Below are positions 18,056-27,301 of a stretch of 64,000 bases of DNA, in pieces. Made by a program: the position numbers and the translations under genes. Position 1 is the first letter of the stretch. The number at the start of each line of letters is the position of its first letter. Below the pieces are notes generated by a model. That model saw only the letters and a list, made by a program, of their open reading frames with translations. It ran no database searches and was not told the origin of the DNA. This stretch comes from an uncultured Victivallales bacterium (GTDB lineage Bacteria; Verrucomicrobiota; Lentisphaeria; Victivallales; UBA1829), in the NCBI GenBank assembly GCA_944390735.1, contig CALXRL010000039.1, positions 124,001 to 188,000 on the forward strand, given 5' to 3'.

Positions 18056-19990
18056 ATGAACATTGAAGTGATCTATTCCGCCGGACTTGCGGTGCTGGAA
18101 TCGACGTTTGTGTTCGTCGGCCTTCTGATTCTGCACGGACTGCGCCGTCTGATCGGCTCCGCGCCGCTCTACATGTTTCTCGGGGTGCTTCTTGTGTTCA
18201 CCCACATGGTCGGGGCCGCCGGACTTCGCTTCATCATGCACGGGACCGGATTCGAACTGGGCATTGCGACCTCGGTTCTGCTTCTGCCGTATCTTGGAAT
18301 TCTGATGGTGGTCTACGCGGTGGACGGGACGCTGGCGGCCCAGCGTCTGATTATCGCGGCGATGGCGGCGTTCGGAATTTTCGCCTATCTGGGGTGGATC
18401 ACCACCATGCAGGCGGAATGGGGCGGATATGCCATGTCGCAGGGACTGCTGGCGGATTTTCTGGCGAAACTGCTCAGCGACACCGCCAAAAACATGGGGG
18501 CTTCGCTGGTCTCGCTCACGCTGGACATGTTTCTGATTCCGGTGATCTATCAGCATATGAAGAACTACGGCTGCCGGGTTCCGGTCTGCGCGATCGGCGC
18601 TCTGCTGCTGGGGCAGCTGGCCGACAGCTTCATCTTCACCGGCGTTCTCTACTGGGGAAGCCCTCAGATGATGAGCATTCTGAAAGCGGAATACGTCCCC
18701 CGCATCCTGCTTTCGCTCTGCATAGCGGGAATCGCGGCGATCTACCTTTCCAGAATCGGACGGGAGAATCCGGGAGCGGAGGACTCCCGCCGCGCCCTCG
18801 ACATTGTGCTGGCCTTTTTCGGAGGCTACGGAAGAGCCAAGCGTCTGGAACAGGATCTTCTGGAATCGGAACAGCGGTATCACACCATCATCCAGAACGC
18901 GTCGGACATGATCGTCATCACCGACACGAACGGAACCATTGTGGATGCGAACAAGGCGGCGCTGGAGATTTTCTCCTCCCGGGCGATCTCGGATGTCATC
19001 GGCTGCAATCTGGATGAGTTTCTTCTCTCGCCGGGCACCATCCCGCAGCTGCTGCATTCCAGTGAAAACGTCATGCACATCACGATGCCGGACACGCAGG
19101 TCGAGCTGGAGCTCTCCATGAGCCGGATCACGGTGGATGGAACGCCGGCGCTGGTCTTCATCGGACGCGATGTCACCGAACGGGAGCGTCTGGCCAAGGA
19201 GCGCGAACTTCTCCGCGATGAAAACGCCCACCGTCAGCGTCTGGAAGCCATCGGACGCCTTGCGGGGGGCATTGCCCACGACTTCAACAATCATATTCAC
19301 GCGATCCACGGACATCTGGATCTGATCTACATGGGCGAAGTCACCGAAGAGAGTCTTCCCCATCTGCGGAAGATCGACGCCATCGCCGAGCAGGCGGGCA
19401 AACTCACCAGTCAGCTTCTCGGCTACGCCAGAAAAGGGAAACGGCAGGTGGAGACCCTTCCGCTGAAAACCATCGTCGAAGGAGCGTACAATCTTTTTCT
19501 GCCGAACACTCAGACCGGAATCCGCACGCGCCTGGAGATGGAGGACCGGGAGATTCTCGTCAACGGCGACCGGACGCAGCTTCAGCAGGCGATTCTCAAC
19601 CTCATGATCAACGCCCGCGACGCCATGGAAAATCTGCCGGAGGACAAACGGCTCATGACCCTCCGCGCCGGAAGCGCCGAATGGCTGGGAGTCGTTCCGA
19701 AACCGCCCGCGGATCTGAAACTCACCGGGAAGGAAACCTACTGCGGAATCCGCGTCGAGGATACCGGACCCGGCGTCGACGAAACCATTGCGGACCAGAT
19801 TTTTGAACCTTTCTTCACCACAAAACCGACCGGGAAAGGCACCGGCATGGGACTCTCCATGTCCTCCGGAGTCTCCCTGGAACACGGCGGATGGATCCAG
19901 TACGAGCGGCTCTCTCCCGGCGCGGCATTCACCATTCTGCTCCCGATCCGCTCCCTTCCGCCGAACGAAAAAAAAGGAACCCGATCATGA
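18056..19990 (+). CDS. Membrane-bound PAS sensor histidine kinase in the mcsAB operon
   Basis: A protein of about 644 residues. Roughly residues 1-235 contain about seven hydrophobic segments. A PAS domain follows (RYHTIIQNASDMIVITDTNG, about residues 278-380), then a dimerisation domain with GGIAHDFNN (His about 408). The ATPase domain has NLMINARDAM, DTGPGV, FEPFFTTK and GKGTGMGLSM. No receiver domain is fused and no response regulator is nearby, so its partner is unknown. The start is ATG 18056 or GTG 18050. The stop overlaps the next start (ATGA). The membrane module could be a ligand sensor; I cannot assign it to a named family with confidence. Confidence 0.87.
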   Translation: MNIEVIYSAGLAVLESTFVFVGLLILHGLRRLIGSAPLYMFLGVLLVFTHMVGAAGLRFIMHGTGFELGIATSVLLLPYLGILMVVYAVDGTLAAQRLIIAAMAAFGIFAYLGWITTMQAEWGGYAMSQGLLADFLAKLLSDTAKNMGASLVSLTLDMFLIPVIYQHMKNYGCRVPVCAIGALLLGQLADSFIFTGVLYWGSPQMMSILKAEYVPRILLSLCIAGIAAIYLSRIGRENPGAEDSRRALDIVLAFFGGYGRAKRLEQDLLESEQRYHTIIQNASDMIVITDTNGTIVDANKAALEIFSSRAISDVIGCNLDEFLLSPGTIPQLLHSSENVMHITMPDTQVELELSMSRITVDGTPALVFIGRDVTERERLAKERELLRDENAHRQRLEAIGRLAGGIAHDFNNHIHAIHGHLDLIYMGEVTEESLPHLRKIDAIAEQAGKLTSQLLGYARKGKRQVETLPLKTIVEGAYNLFLPNTQTGIRTRLEMEDREILVNGDRTQLQQAILNLMINARDAMENLPEDKRLMTLRAGSAEWLGVVPKPPADLKLTGKETYCGIRVEDTGPGVDETIADQIFEPFFTTKPTGKGTGMGLSMSSGVSLEHGGWIQYERLSPGAAFTILLPIRSLPPNEKKGTRS

Positions 19991-21438
19991 AACGGCATGT
20001 GCGCACGGCATTTCTGCTGACCTTTCTCCTTCCGTTCTTTCTGGCGGCGGAGACGCTTCACGTCTACTCCACCACCGATCTGCACGGACACGTGATTTCC
20101 ACCGGCGGCCGGCCGGGCCTTCCGCAGCTGGCCGAAACGCTGCGCCGGGAGACCGCCGCCCTCGGAAAGGAAAACACTTTGCTCATCGACTGCGGCGATC
20201 TGATTCAGGGAACCTTTGAAACCCAGCTGGACAAGGGATCGCTCGTGCTCCAGCTGATGAATCACGCGGGCTATGACGTCTGGGTGCCGGGCAATCACGA
20301 CTTCGAACTGGGAATGCGGACTCTTCTCGACCGGACCCGGGATTTCCGCGGCACGGTTCTCTGCGGCAATCTCCGCATCCGCGGCAAGGCGCCGATGGCG
20401 GCATGGAAACTCTTTCACAAAGCCGGACTGAACGTGGCCGTGATCGGAATCACGTCCGAATACATCACGGCCTGGAACTGGCGGCCGTCGGACCAGGGGA
20501 TCGCGATACTCAAGACCATGCGTGTTCTTGCGACGGTCATGCCGGAGGTGATGAAGGCAAAACCGGATCTGATTCTTCTGGCCGTTCATGCGGGACGGTT
20601 CCAGTCGTCGCGCTTCCGTCCGGAGTGGCAGATGCGCGACATCGCCGTTCGTTATCCGCAGATTGATCTGATTCTCGGCGGGCACACTCATACCGTGGTC
20701 AAAGGTCTGCCGCTTGCCGGAAAGGTCTGGTATTTGCAGGCGGGCAAGCATGCGACGGGCTACTCCAAAGCCGAAATCGTGTATGACAAGCAGAAGAAAA
20801 AACGCATTTCCCTGACCTCCGTCTACCGGGAACTGCCCTCCGGAGGGGCCGCGCCGGAGCCTGCGGATCCGGTACTGAAACGCAAGCTGGCGGACATCCG
20901 GAAAAATATGCGTTCGGTCGTCTGCCGGAACGCGCCCGCCCTCGGAATCCGGGACCCCGGACATCTTGCGCGGGTCTTCTGCGAGGCCGTTGCGGATCAG
21001 ACCGGGGCTCCGATTGTGTTCCACGGCGTTCTCTCCCGCGCCGACAAGAAGGCGGGAACTTACACACGAAAGGATGTTTATGATCTCTGTCCGTTTGAAA
21101 ACACGGTTGTTCTGATGGATCTTTCGCCGTCGGAGTGCCGCGCCATTCTGCGGGAGCAGCAGAAAGCATGGAACACGAAAAAAGGCAACGCAATGCCCCA
21201 GGCCGTCCTGGGTGTGACGCTCGAAGACGACGGAACGCTGCGCCTTTCCAACGGACGAGTCTGGAACAACGAGCAGGAGCGTCTTACGACCGCATTCAAT
21301 TCGTTCATTGCCTCCAGCGCCGGGATGCGCTTCCCGGAATTGAAGCGCATCGCCGCAAAACAGGAGGTCAACGGACGAGATACCGGTCTGAAGATCCGTC
21401 TTCTGCTGGAAACTTATCTGAGGAGGAATTTTCAATGA
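19987..21438 (+). CDS. Secreted UshA-like metallophosphatase/5'-nucleotidase
   Basis: A 483-residue protein beginning with a signal peptide (about residues 1-22, ending FFLAAE). The metallophosphoesterase domain has STTDLHGH, IDCGDLIQGTFE, GNHDFELG and GGHTHTV. The C-terminal 5'-nucleotidase substrate domain begins near residue 305 (FCEAVADQTGAPIVFHG). Such enzymes hydrolyse nucleotides or sugar nucleotides in the periplasm. The ATG overlaps the kinase stop by 4 bases (ATGA at 19987-19990), and its own stop overlaps the next start the same way, so it is translated as part of the mcsAB operon. Confidence 0.88.
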   Translation: MKRHVRTAFLLTFLLPFFLAAETLHVYSTTDLHGHVISTGGRPGLPQLAETLRRETAALGKENTLLIDCGDLIQGTFETQLDKGSLVLQLMNHAGYDVWVPGNHDFELGMRTLLDRTRDFRGTVLCGNLRIRGKAPMAAWKLFHKAGLNVAVIGITSEYITAWNWRPSDQGIAILKTMRVLATVMPEVMKAKPDLILLAVHAGRFQSSRFRPEWQMRDIAVRYPQIDLILGGHTHTVVKGLPLAGKVWYLQAGKHATGYSKAEIVYDKQKKKRISLTSVYRELPSGGAAPEPADPVLKRKLADIRKNMRSVVCRNAPALGIRDPGHLARVFCEAVADQTGAPIVFHGVLSRADKKAGTYTRKDVYDLCPFENTVVLMDLSPSECRAILREQQKAWNTKKGNAMPQAVLGVTLEDDGTLRLSNGRVWNNEQERLTTAFNSFIASSAGMRFPELKRIAAKQEVNGRDTGLKIRLLLETYLRRNFQ

Positions 21439-21851
21439 AACACCTGTCCGGCCGCATCTTTCTTCTGCTGGTTCTGGGAACCGTTCTGGTCTCCTGCGCC
21501 CGCGAACGACTCTCCTTCGAACCGACGGAGGCGGAAAGACTGACACAGAAGGAAAAATTTGCGCTGATTGATTATGTCCGCGGTTTTGTCCTGAGCTCCC
21601 GGAAACTGAAGCTGACCGCAAAGGAAAAAGAGATCATCCGCAAGACCGATCCGCGCGTCCGGATCCATTATACGGCTCCGAAAGAGGGACGCCTCAACAT
21701 GGTCTGGGAATTCAAGGCCGGACGGACGCTGAGCGCACTCTGCAACGGTCCCCTCCAGACCAAAAACAATCCGACGGACTGGCAGATCAATCTCACCTCC
21801 GGCAAACGCATCAACGCGGAAGACCCCGCCCTCTATGGAATTCCGGACTGA
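21435..21851 (+). CDS. Small lipoprotein of unknown function
   Basis: A 138-residue protein with a type II signal peptide: charged MKHLSGR, hydrophobic stretch and lipobox LVSC (Cys about residue 21). The mature part is charged and shows no motif I recognise. AGGAGG at 21421-21426 and ATGA overlap with the nucleotidase support start and coupling. It should be anchored to the outer or inner membrane. Function unknown; the operon suggests a cell-envelope role. Confidence 0.75.
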   Translation: MKHLSGRIFLLLVLGTVLVSCARERLSFEPTEAERLTQKEKFALIDYVRGFVLSSRKLKLTAKEKEIIRKTDPRVRIHYTAPKEGRLNMVWEFKAGRTLSALCNGPLQTKNNPTDWQINLTSGKRINAEDPALYGIPD

Positions 21852-22873
21852 TGATGCCGCATCTCCGTCTTCTTTTCCTTCTGCTTCTTCCGCTTCTGTC
21901 CGGTTTTGCGGCGGAGACGGCGACCGGTTTTGTGAATCTCCGGGTGGATCTGATGCGGGTTCCGGCCTCCATGGTGAAAAGCGCTCCGGAAAAAGCGATT
22001 GAACACTCGGAGGCACGCCGGACGTTCTCTCTTTTTCTGAATGTTCTTTCCGGCACGAGGGCGCAGGTGAAACTTCAGAACAGTTTTGAAACCCGGGAAG
22101 CGGGAATTTCCTTTGCCGTCACTCCGGACATTCATGTTCCGGGAAAGACGGCGCGCATCGACTTCACCGCGCTCTATCTGATGCCCGACGGCGGCGTCTT
22201 CCATGCGACGGGCGACTCCGGATTCAACAATGCCGCCGGCATCTCTTCGCGCCGGATTCTGCGGGTTCTGCGCCCCTCGGCGGTCGGTCTGTTCACGATG
22301 CCGGGGGAAGGAGCCATTGTCCCGCTGCTCTATGTGTACACGCAGTATCCGGTTCCGGATCTGCTGCAGAACTACAGCCGGATGGAATGCCGGATTCTGA
22401 CCGTCTCCTCGGAAGAGCTGAAACGCTTTTCCGGCAATGCACTGGTCGAACCGCTGCTCCGGGACTATGTGCTCGACAAAATCGCACAGGAGAAAACCGC
22501 ATTCGCCCGGACCTTGAACATCCGCGGAGGAAAGGCGTTTTTCTCCGACACCGTTCCGAAGGAGGACCCGGTCCGCAGCCGCCAGGTTCCGGTGGGAGTG
22601 ACGATCCGCTTCTCGCGTCTCTCCGGCGCCGTCTTCCGTCTGGATCTGACGGAGACCCGCTTCATCGGCGAACGCGAAAGTTCCGATCCGGAAAATCCGG
22701 GAAGGGTCCCCGTCTTCGAGACCTTCTCCTACGAGGGGTATCTGGCGGCTCAGAAAAACAAATGGCTCATGCCGGCCCGGATCGTCTCCTTTCACGCGGG
22801 AGAGCGATCGTTCTTCGAACGCGGCACCTCCGCCGCGCCCAGGGAAAAATGGATCCTCATAAAATTAAAATAA
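21851..22873 (+). CDS. Secreted protein of unknown function
   Basis: A 340-residue protein with a clear signal peptide (MPHLRLLFLLLLPLLSGFAA). The mature part is beta-rich in appearance, without recognised catalytic motifs. Its first ATG shares a base with the preceding TGA (TGATG), so it is the last gene of the mcsAB operon. The recurring pattern of hydrophobic strands and a FVNLRVDLMRVP start resembles secretin-type or envelope-assembly accessory proteins, but this is only an impression. Function unknown. Confidence 0.7.
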   Translation: MMPHLRLLFLLLLPLLSGFAAETATGFVNLRVDLMRVPASMVKSAPEKAIEHSEARRTFSLFLNVLSGTRAQVKLQNSFETREAGISFAVTPDIHVPGKTARIDFTALYLMPDGGVFHATGDSGFNNAAGISSRRILRVLRPSAVGLFTMPGEGAIVPLLYVYTQYPVPDLLQNYSRMECRILTVSSEELKRFSGNALVEPLLRDYVLDKIAQEKTAFARTLNIRGGKAFFSDTVPKEDPVRSRQVPVGVTIRFSRLSGAVFRLDLTETRFIGERESSDPENPGRVPVFETFSYEGYLAAQKNKWLMPARIVSFHAGERSFFERGTSAAPREKWILIKLK

Positions 22874-22877
22874 ACAG

Positions 22878-22905
22878 TTGGAAAAAAACATTTCCGTAGT
22901 ATATT
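22878..22905 (+). promoter_or_regulatory. Putative promoter of the putP-like gene
   Basis: TTGGAA (22878-22883), a 16-base spacer and TATATT (22900-22905) lie 38 bases before the ATG at 22944, just after the stop of the preceding operon. Confidence 0.5.
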
Positions 22906-22943
22906 ACATTTTTGTCATATAAAAAACTACTGAAGGAGTCAAC

Positions 22944-24404
22944 ATGCTGCCGACCTACACGACATTCGGTCTCTACCTGCTCTTCATGATCGCGGTGGGA
23001 GCGTTTTTCTATAAGAAGGAAACCGATATCAAAGAGTATCTGCTCGGAGGCCGAGGAGTGGGCAGCTGGGTGACGGCAATGTCCGCCCAGGCAAGCGACA
23101 TGAGCGGCTGGCTGCTGATGGGTCTGCCCGGAGCGGTCTACATGGGCGGACTCATTCAGGGATGGGTGGCCATCGGTCTGACCGTCGGCACGTTTCTGAA
23201 CTGGATTCTCATTGCGCCCCGTCTGCGGATCTACACGGAGAAAACGCGCACGCTGACCATCTCCTCCTTCATCGGCAGACGGTTCCGCGATCCGACTGGA
23301 ATCCTCCGGATCTTCGCGGCGGCCATCACGCTAATCTTCTTCACGATCTATGCGGCAGCGGGACTGGTCTCAGCGGGAAAACTCTTCGATTCGATGTTCC
23401 GGATCGACTACCGGGTGGCGGTTCTCGTCGGAGCGGTCGTCATCCTGCTGTACACCTTGATGGGCGGCTATCTGGCGGTCTGCTGGACGGATCTGTTTCA
23501 GGGACTGCTGATGTTTTTCGCGCTGGTGGTCGTTCCGATTGCCGCGTATCTGAATCTTCCGCCGGGAGCCGTGACCGCGGCCTGCGAGGCGCGGAACATC
23601 TCGTTCTCGCTGATGCCGGAATCGCTCTCGTTCACGGCGATCGTCTCCATGGCGGTCTGGGGACTGGGGTACTGCGGTCAGCCGCATATCCTGACCCGGT
23701 TCATGAGCATCCGGAGTTTCCGACAGCTTCCGCGGGCGACCACCATCGCCATGATCTGGGTGCTGATTTCGCTTGCGGCCGCCGTTGCCATCGGCTATCT
23801 GGCAATCCCGATGTATCAGAATCTTTCCGAGGCGGAAAGCGAAAAAGTCTTCATTAAAATGATCGGTCAGCTCTTCAATCCCTGGCTCGGAGGCATTCTG
23901 CTGGCGGCGATTCTGGCGGCAATCATGTCCACAATCGACTCCCAGCTGCTGGTCTCCTCCTCCACACTGACCGAGGACTTCTACAAACGGATCATCAAGC
24001 GCAAAGCGCCCGCCCGGGAACTGGTCAACGTCAGCAGAGCGTTTGTTCTGCTCATCACGGTCATAGCCTGTGTGCTGGCGCTCTCCGGCAATCAGACGAT
24101 CTTCTCCCTTGTCAAATTTGCCTGGGGCGGATTCGGAGCCGCATTCGGCCCTGTGATTCTGACCTCGCTCTACTCCCGGAAAATGACCTGGCAGGCGGCA
24201 CTCTGCGGCATGCTCTGCGGCTTCACTGTCATGCTCGGATGGTATGTGGCGGGATGGAATAAATACATGTATGAAATCTTTCCCGGCTTTGCCGCCGGAC
24301 TTGCGGCAATCCTCCTGATCAACAGGATTCTGCCGCAGAAATCCGAAAAGGTCCTGCGCGAATACGATGCGGTACTGAACACGCTGCACTCCGGCAGAGA
24401 ATAA
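22944..24404 (+). CDS. putP: Sodium/proline symporter, SSS family (PutP-like)
   Basis: A 486-residue protein with about 13 hydrophobic segments. It carries the sodium:solute symporter signature around [30 protein letters not shown] and, later, [16 protein letters not shown]. These match PutP, which imports proline with Na+; relatives move pantothenate or sugars, so proline is likely but not certain. AAGGAG at 22933-22938 sets the start. It has its own promoter, and a 12-base perfect inverted repeat follows the stop. The next gene encodes a NifA-like activator. Confidence 0.87.
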   Translation: MLPTYTTFGLYLLFMIAVGAFFYKKETDIKEYLLGGRGVGSWVTAMSAQASDMSGWLLMGLPGAVYMGGLIQGWVAIGLTVGTFLNWILIAPRLRIYTEKTRTLTISSFIGRRFRDPTGILRIFAAAITLIFFTIYAAAGLVSAGKLFDSMFRIDYRVAVLVGAVVILLYTLMGGYLAVCWTDLFQGLLMFFALVVVPIAAYLNLPPGAVTAACEARNISFSLMPESLSFTAIVSMAVWGLGYCGQPHILTRFMSIRSFRQLPRATTIAMIWVLISLAAAVAIGYLAIPMYQNLSEAESEKVFIKMIGQLFNPWLGGILLAAILAAIMSTIDSQLLVSSSTLTEDFYKRIIKRKAPARELVNVSRAFVLLITVIACVLALSGNQTIFSLVKFAWGGFGAAFGPVILTSLYSRKMTWQAALCGMLCGFTVMLGWYVAGWNKYMYEIFPGFAAGLAAILLINRILPQKSEKVLREYDAVLNTLHSGRE

Positions 24405-24414
24405 AAATCCCCCC

Positions 24415-24453
24415 GATTCGTTCCGGGAAGGAGTCCTGTTTCCGGAACGAATC
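24415..24453. terminator. Hairpin between putP-like and NifA-like genes
   Basis: GATTCGTTCCGG (24415-24426) and CCGGAACGAATC (24442-24453) are a perfect 12-base inverted repeat with a 15-base loop. No U-run follows directly, so it is either a weak terminator or an operator-like site in the 83-base spacer. Confidence 0.5.
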
Positions 24454-24487
24454 CGTTAGAAAGCGTTTTGAAGAGAAGAGGTGTATA

Positions 24488-26032
24488 ATGGGCTATCAGG
24501 ATAATATTGAGGTTGCCGTTCTGAACAGCATCAGCAAAACCGTGATTCATGAACGGAATGTCTCCACTCTGCTGAAAACCGTGCTGGATATTCTCCATCG
24601 CGAAATGGGACTCCTTCGCGGGACCTTCACGCTCATGCACGGCGACACTCTCTTCATTGAGGCTTCCAACGGACTGACGGAAGAGGAAATGCGCCGCGGC
24701 ACCTACAAGGTCGGAGAAGGCATCACCGGCCAGGTAGCCGCGACCGGACTTCCCCGCGTCATCCCCGACATCTCCAAAGAACGGGATTTCCTCGGAAAAA
24801 CCCAGGCTCGGAAAAACATGAAAAATGTGGCGTTCATCTGCGTGCCCGTCATCCACCTGGAAAAAGTCATCGGGACATTGAGCATCGACCGCGAAGTCTC
24901 TCCGGACTGCGATCTGGACCGCGATCTGAAACTGCTCGAAACTGTGGCGAACATCACTGCGGAAGCCGTCGCCGCCTGCTACCTGGAACACGAGGAACGC
25001 GAAAAACTCCAGGCGGAAAACATCCGCCTACGCGAACAGCTCGGCGATAACCTCCGCCCGGTCAACATCATCGGAAACTGCAACGCCATGAAAGCCGTCT
25101 ATACCCAGATCGCCCAGGTGGCTTCCAGCAACGCAACCGTCCTGATCCGCGGAGCTTCCGGAACAGGAAAAGAGCTCGTCGCCCGCGCCATCCAGCAGGC
25201 CAGCAAACGAAAAGATAAACCTTTCATCTGCGTCAACTGCGCAGCCCTCCCCGACAACCTCGTCGAAAGCGAACTCTTCGGGCACGAAAAAGGCGCCTTC
25301 ACCGGCGCAATCAATACCCGATGCGGTCGCGCAGAAGCCGCAAACGGAGGAACCCTCTTCCTCGACGAAATCGGCGACCTCAGCCAGCCGGTCCAGGTCA
25401 AACTCCTCCGATTCATCCAGGAACGAACCTTCTCCCGCGTCGGAAGCAACGACGAAATCAAAGTCGATGTCCGACTCATCACCGCAACCAGCCGCAACCT
25501 CGAAAAACTCATGGAAGAAGGAAAATTCCGCGAAGACCTCTACTATCGACTCAACGTCTTCCCCATCCACCTCCCCTCCCTCCATAACCGAAGATCCGAT
25601 ATCATGCTCCTCGCAGAACATTTCCTCGAAAAATTCAATAAACTGCACGGAAAACATATCGTCCGCATCTCCACTCCTGCAATCAATATGCTCATGGCCT
25701 ACCACTGGCCCGGAAACGTCAGAGAACTCGAAAACTGCATCGAACGTGCCGTTCTCACCGCAACCGATAACGTCATCAACGGCTATAACCTCCCCCCCTC
25801 CCTCCAAACCGGTGAGGCCTCCGGAACCGCTCTCAACCCCGAAGCAAAAGCTGATTTCAATACCCTCGTCGAATCCTTCGAACGCGAACTCATCGTCGAA
25901 GCTCTCAAGGCAAATAACGGAAACGTCGCCGCTTCCGCTAGAAAACTCGGAATCTCTCAACGAATCATGCACTATAAAATCGAAAAAATCGGCATCACCC
26001 CCGAATGGTATAAACAAGACTCAAAACGTTAA
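24488..26032 (+). CDS. NifA-like sigma-54-dependent transcriptional activator with GAF domain
   Basis: A 514-residue protein. A GAF sensing domain occupies about residues 20-170. The AAA+ domain follows with [14 protein letters not shown] (Walker A), [12 protein letters not shown] (the sigma-54 contact loop), [10 protein letters not shown] (Walker B) and [11 protein letters not shown] Fis-type helix-turn-helix ends it ([20 protein letters not shown]). It resembles NifA in layout, but no nitrogen-fixation gene is near and no -24/-12 site is evident beside it. AGAGG lies before the ATG. From about 25,000 onward the coding strand becomes strongly C-rich with many CTC, ATC and CGA codons, unlike the neighbouring putP gene. 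Confidence 0.9.
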   Translation: MGYQDNIEVAVLNSISKTVIHERNVSTLLKTVLDILHREMGLLRGTFTLMHGDTLFIEASNGLTEEEMRRGTYKVGEGITGQVAATGLPRVIPDISKERDFLGKTQARKNMKNVAFICVPVIHLEKVIGTLSIDREVSPDCDLDRDLKLLETVANITAEAVAACYLEHEEREKLQAENIRLREQLGDNLRPVNIIGNCNAMKAVYTQIAQVASSNATVLIRGASGTGKELVARAIQQASKRKDKPFICVNCAALPDNLVESELFGHEKGAFTGAINTRCGRAEAANGGTLFLDEIGDLSQPVQVKLLRFIQERTFSRVGSNDEIKVDVRLITATSRNLEKLMEEGKFREDLYYRLNVFPIHLPSLHNRRSDIMLLAEHFLEKFNKLHGKHIVRISTPAINMLMAYHWPGNVRELENCIERAVLTATDNVINGYNLPPSLQTGEASGTALNPEAKADFNTLVESFERELIVEALKANNGNVAASARKLGISQRIMHYKIEKIGITPEWYKQDSKR

Positions 26033-26116
26033 TCCCCTTCCCCTCTTCATCTTGTTTCGGAGGATATGTCGCCCTCACTCCTGCCTTCAGGGGCTTCCAA
26101 TTGGCGGCTGATTGCT

Positions 26117-26497
26117 CTCATCTCCTGCTTCGGGGGTTTTGGGTTGGTGGCTTCTCGCCCCCAACACCCCTCGGCAGGACCATCGGCCCTGCACCCGTCG
26201 CAAAAATTCAATTTTTGCTCCTGTGAGTGTTTCGACACCTGTCGACCAGGGGGCCAACCGAAGGTTTTCCCCCTGGACCCCCTCATCCTCTTCGGCGAAA
26301 CATCGTTGCATCGGGAAAAAAGGAGCAGGGAGTGCAGAGGGCGAACCATTCGGTTTGCCCTTTGCCCGGCAACTGCCGGAAAAAAAAGGAAAGCCGAAAT
26401 TTCAAATTTCGGCGATGGGTGCAGGGCCCGTGGTCCTGCCGAGGGGTGTTGGGGGCGAGCAGCCACCAACCCACCCCCCCGAAGCAGACAAGCGAAT
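26117..26497. repeat. Large imperfect inverted repeat with nested hairpins (possible MITE or structured element)
   Basis: Left arm 26126-26208 and right arm 26404-26486 are reverse complements over about 83 bases, with few mismatches and a small indel; 26154-26182 and 26431-26459 match perfectly over 29 bases. Each arm ends inward in its own palindrome: CAAAAATTCAATTTTTG (26201-26217) and CCGAAATTTCAAATTTCGG (26394-26412). The 195-base centre holds further hairpins: CCAGGGGG/CCCCCTGG (26246-26276), GGGCGAACC/GGTTTGCCC (26339-26360), CCGGC/GCCGG (26366-26379). It fills the 489-base gap between two convergent genes. Short open frames inside it are by-products of the repeat. No transposase is visible. 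Confidence 0.75.
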
Positions 26498-26521
26498 CTG
26501 GAGAAATGAGTTGTTTCCCTT

Positions 26522-27301
26522 TTATTTTGATTCGCGGGCGAGTTTTCGAGAAACGCCGCCGTCGACGATGAAGGTTTGTCCGTTGATGAAGGAAGCTTTG
26601 TCGGACGCGAGGAAGAGGGCGCAATTGCCGATATCCTGAGGCCATCCGATTCTTCGGACGGGGATTCCGGAAGCGACGAGCTTCTGATTGAAGCCCGGAG
26701 CGGAGGACATCCGTTCGACCTGGATATATCCGGGGGCGATGCAGTTGACGCGGATGCCATCGGGTCCGACTTCGAGAGCGAGTTCCCCGGTGAGGGAATG
26801 GATTGCGCCTTTGCTCATGGCGTAGAGGGTTCGTCCCGGGACGGTAGTCTCCATCTGCACGGAACCGATATTGATGATTGCGCCACCGTTTCCGGAGGAG
26901 CGCATGAGCCGGATTTCATTCAAGCAGCAGAAGAGGGTTCCTTTCACGTTCATATCGGTCAGTTTCCGATAGAGATCGTAGTTGATGGAATCCAGCGGGA
27001 CATATCCGGGGTCCCATCCGGCGTTGTTGACGGCGGCATCAAGGGAGCCGAAGTTCCGTTTCACGCAGTCGAAGAGGGATTCGATTCCCTCTTCGGTGCT
27101 GAGATCCGCCCGGCAGAGGAGGATTCGGCCTCCGCAGGGAGCGAGTTCCCTTTGAAGGGAGTCCGCCTCGGCGGGATCGCTTCGGAAATGCAGGAGGAGA
27201 TCGGCTCCGGCTTCAGCGAAGGCTCGGGCGATTCCGCGGCCAATGCCTTTGGCCGCGCCTGTGACGAGGACACGTTTTCCGGAAAATTCGCCGTTCATCA
27301 T
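26522..27301 (-). CDS. Short-chain dehydrogenase/reductase, last gene of the GntR operon
   Basis: A 259-residue classical SDR with TGAAKGIGRG near the N-terminus, AAVNNAGWDPG, the Ser of INIGSVQM and the YAMSK catalytic pair. The C-terminal FINGQTFIVDGGVS is typical of sugar or polyol dehydrogenase-like members. The ATG at 27301 overlaps the previous stop (ATGA) behind GAAGGTGA. As last gene of an operon with an IlvD/Edd dehydratase and a DapA-like aldolase, oxidation of the released aldose to an aldonolactone is plausible. Its coding strand is C-rich, mirroring the NifA-like gene on the other side of the repeat. Confidence 0.85.
   Translation of the reverse strand: MMNGEFSGKRVLVTGAAKGIGRGIARAFAEAGADLLLHFRSDPAEADSLQRELAPCGGRILLCRADLSTEEGIESLFDCVKRNFGSLDAAVNNAGWDPGYVPLDSINYDLYRKLTDMNVKGTLFCCLNEIRLMRSSGNGGAIINIGSVQMETTVPGRTLYAMSKGAIHSLTGELALEVGPDGIRVNCIAPGYIQVERMSSAPGFNQKLVASGIPVRRIGWPQDIGNCALFLASDKASFINGQTFIVDGGVSRKLARESK

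Noticed and set aside
18026..19885. 619-codon frame antisense to the histidine kinase
   Set aside because: Shadow of a gene with clear PAS and kinase motifs.
24488..26032. Nitrogen-fixation regulator nifA
   Set aside because: GAF-AAA-Fis layout is shared by many activators; no nif genes or sigma-54 promoters seen, so no gene symbol is given.
26033..26521. Chromosomal replication origin
   Set aside because: The GC-skew switch is origin-like, but no DnaA-box cluster, no dnaA/dnaN/gyrB genes and the skew is limited to about 2.3 kb.
26047..26760. Open frames across the inverted repeat on both strands with similar translations
   Set aside because: The similar peptides come from the repeat arms read in opposite directions. 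No start site, no domain; not proteins.
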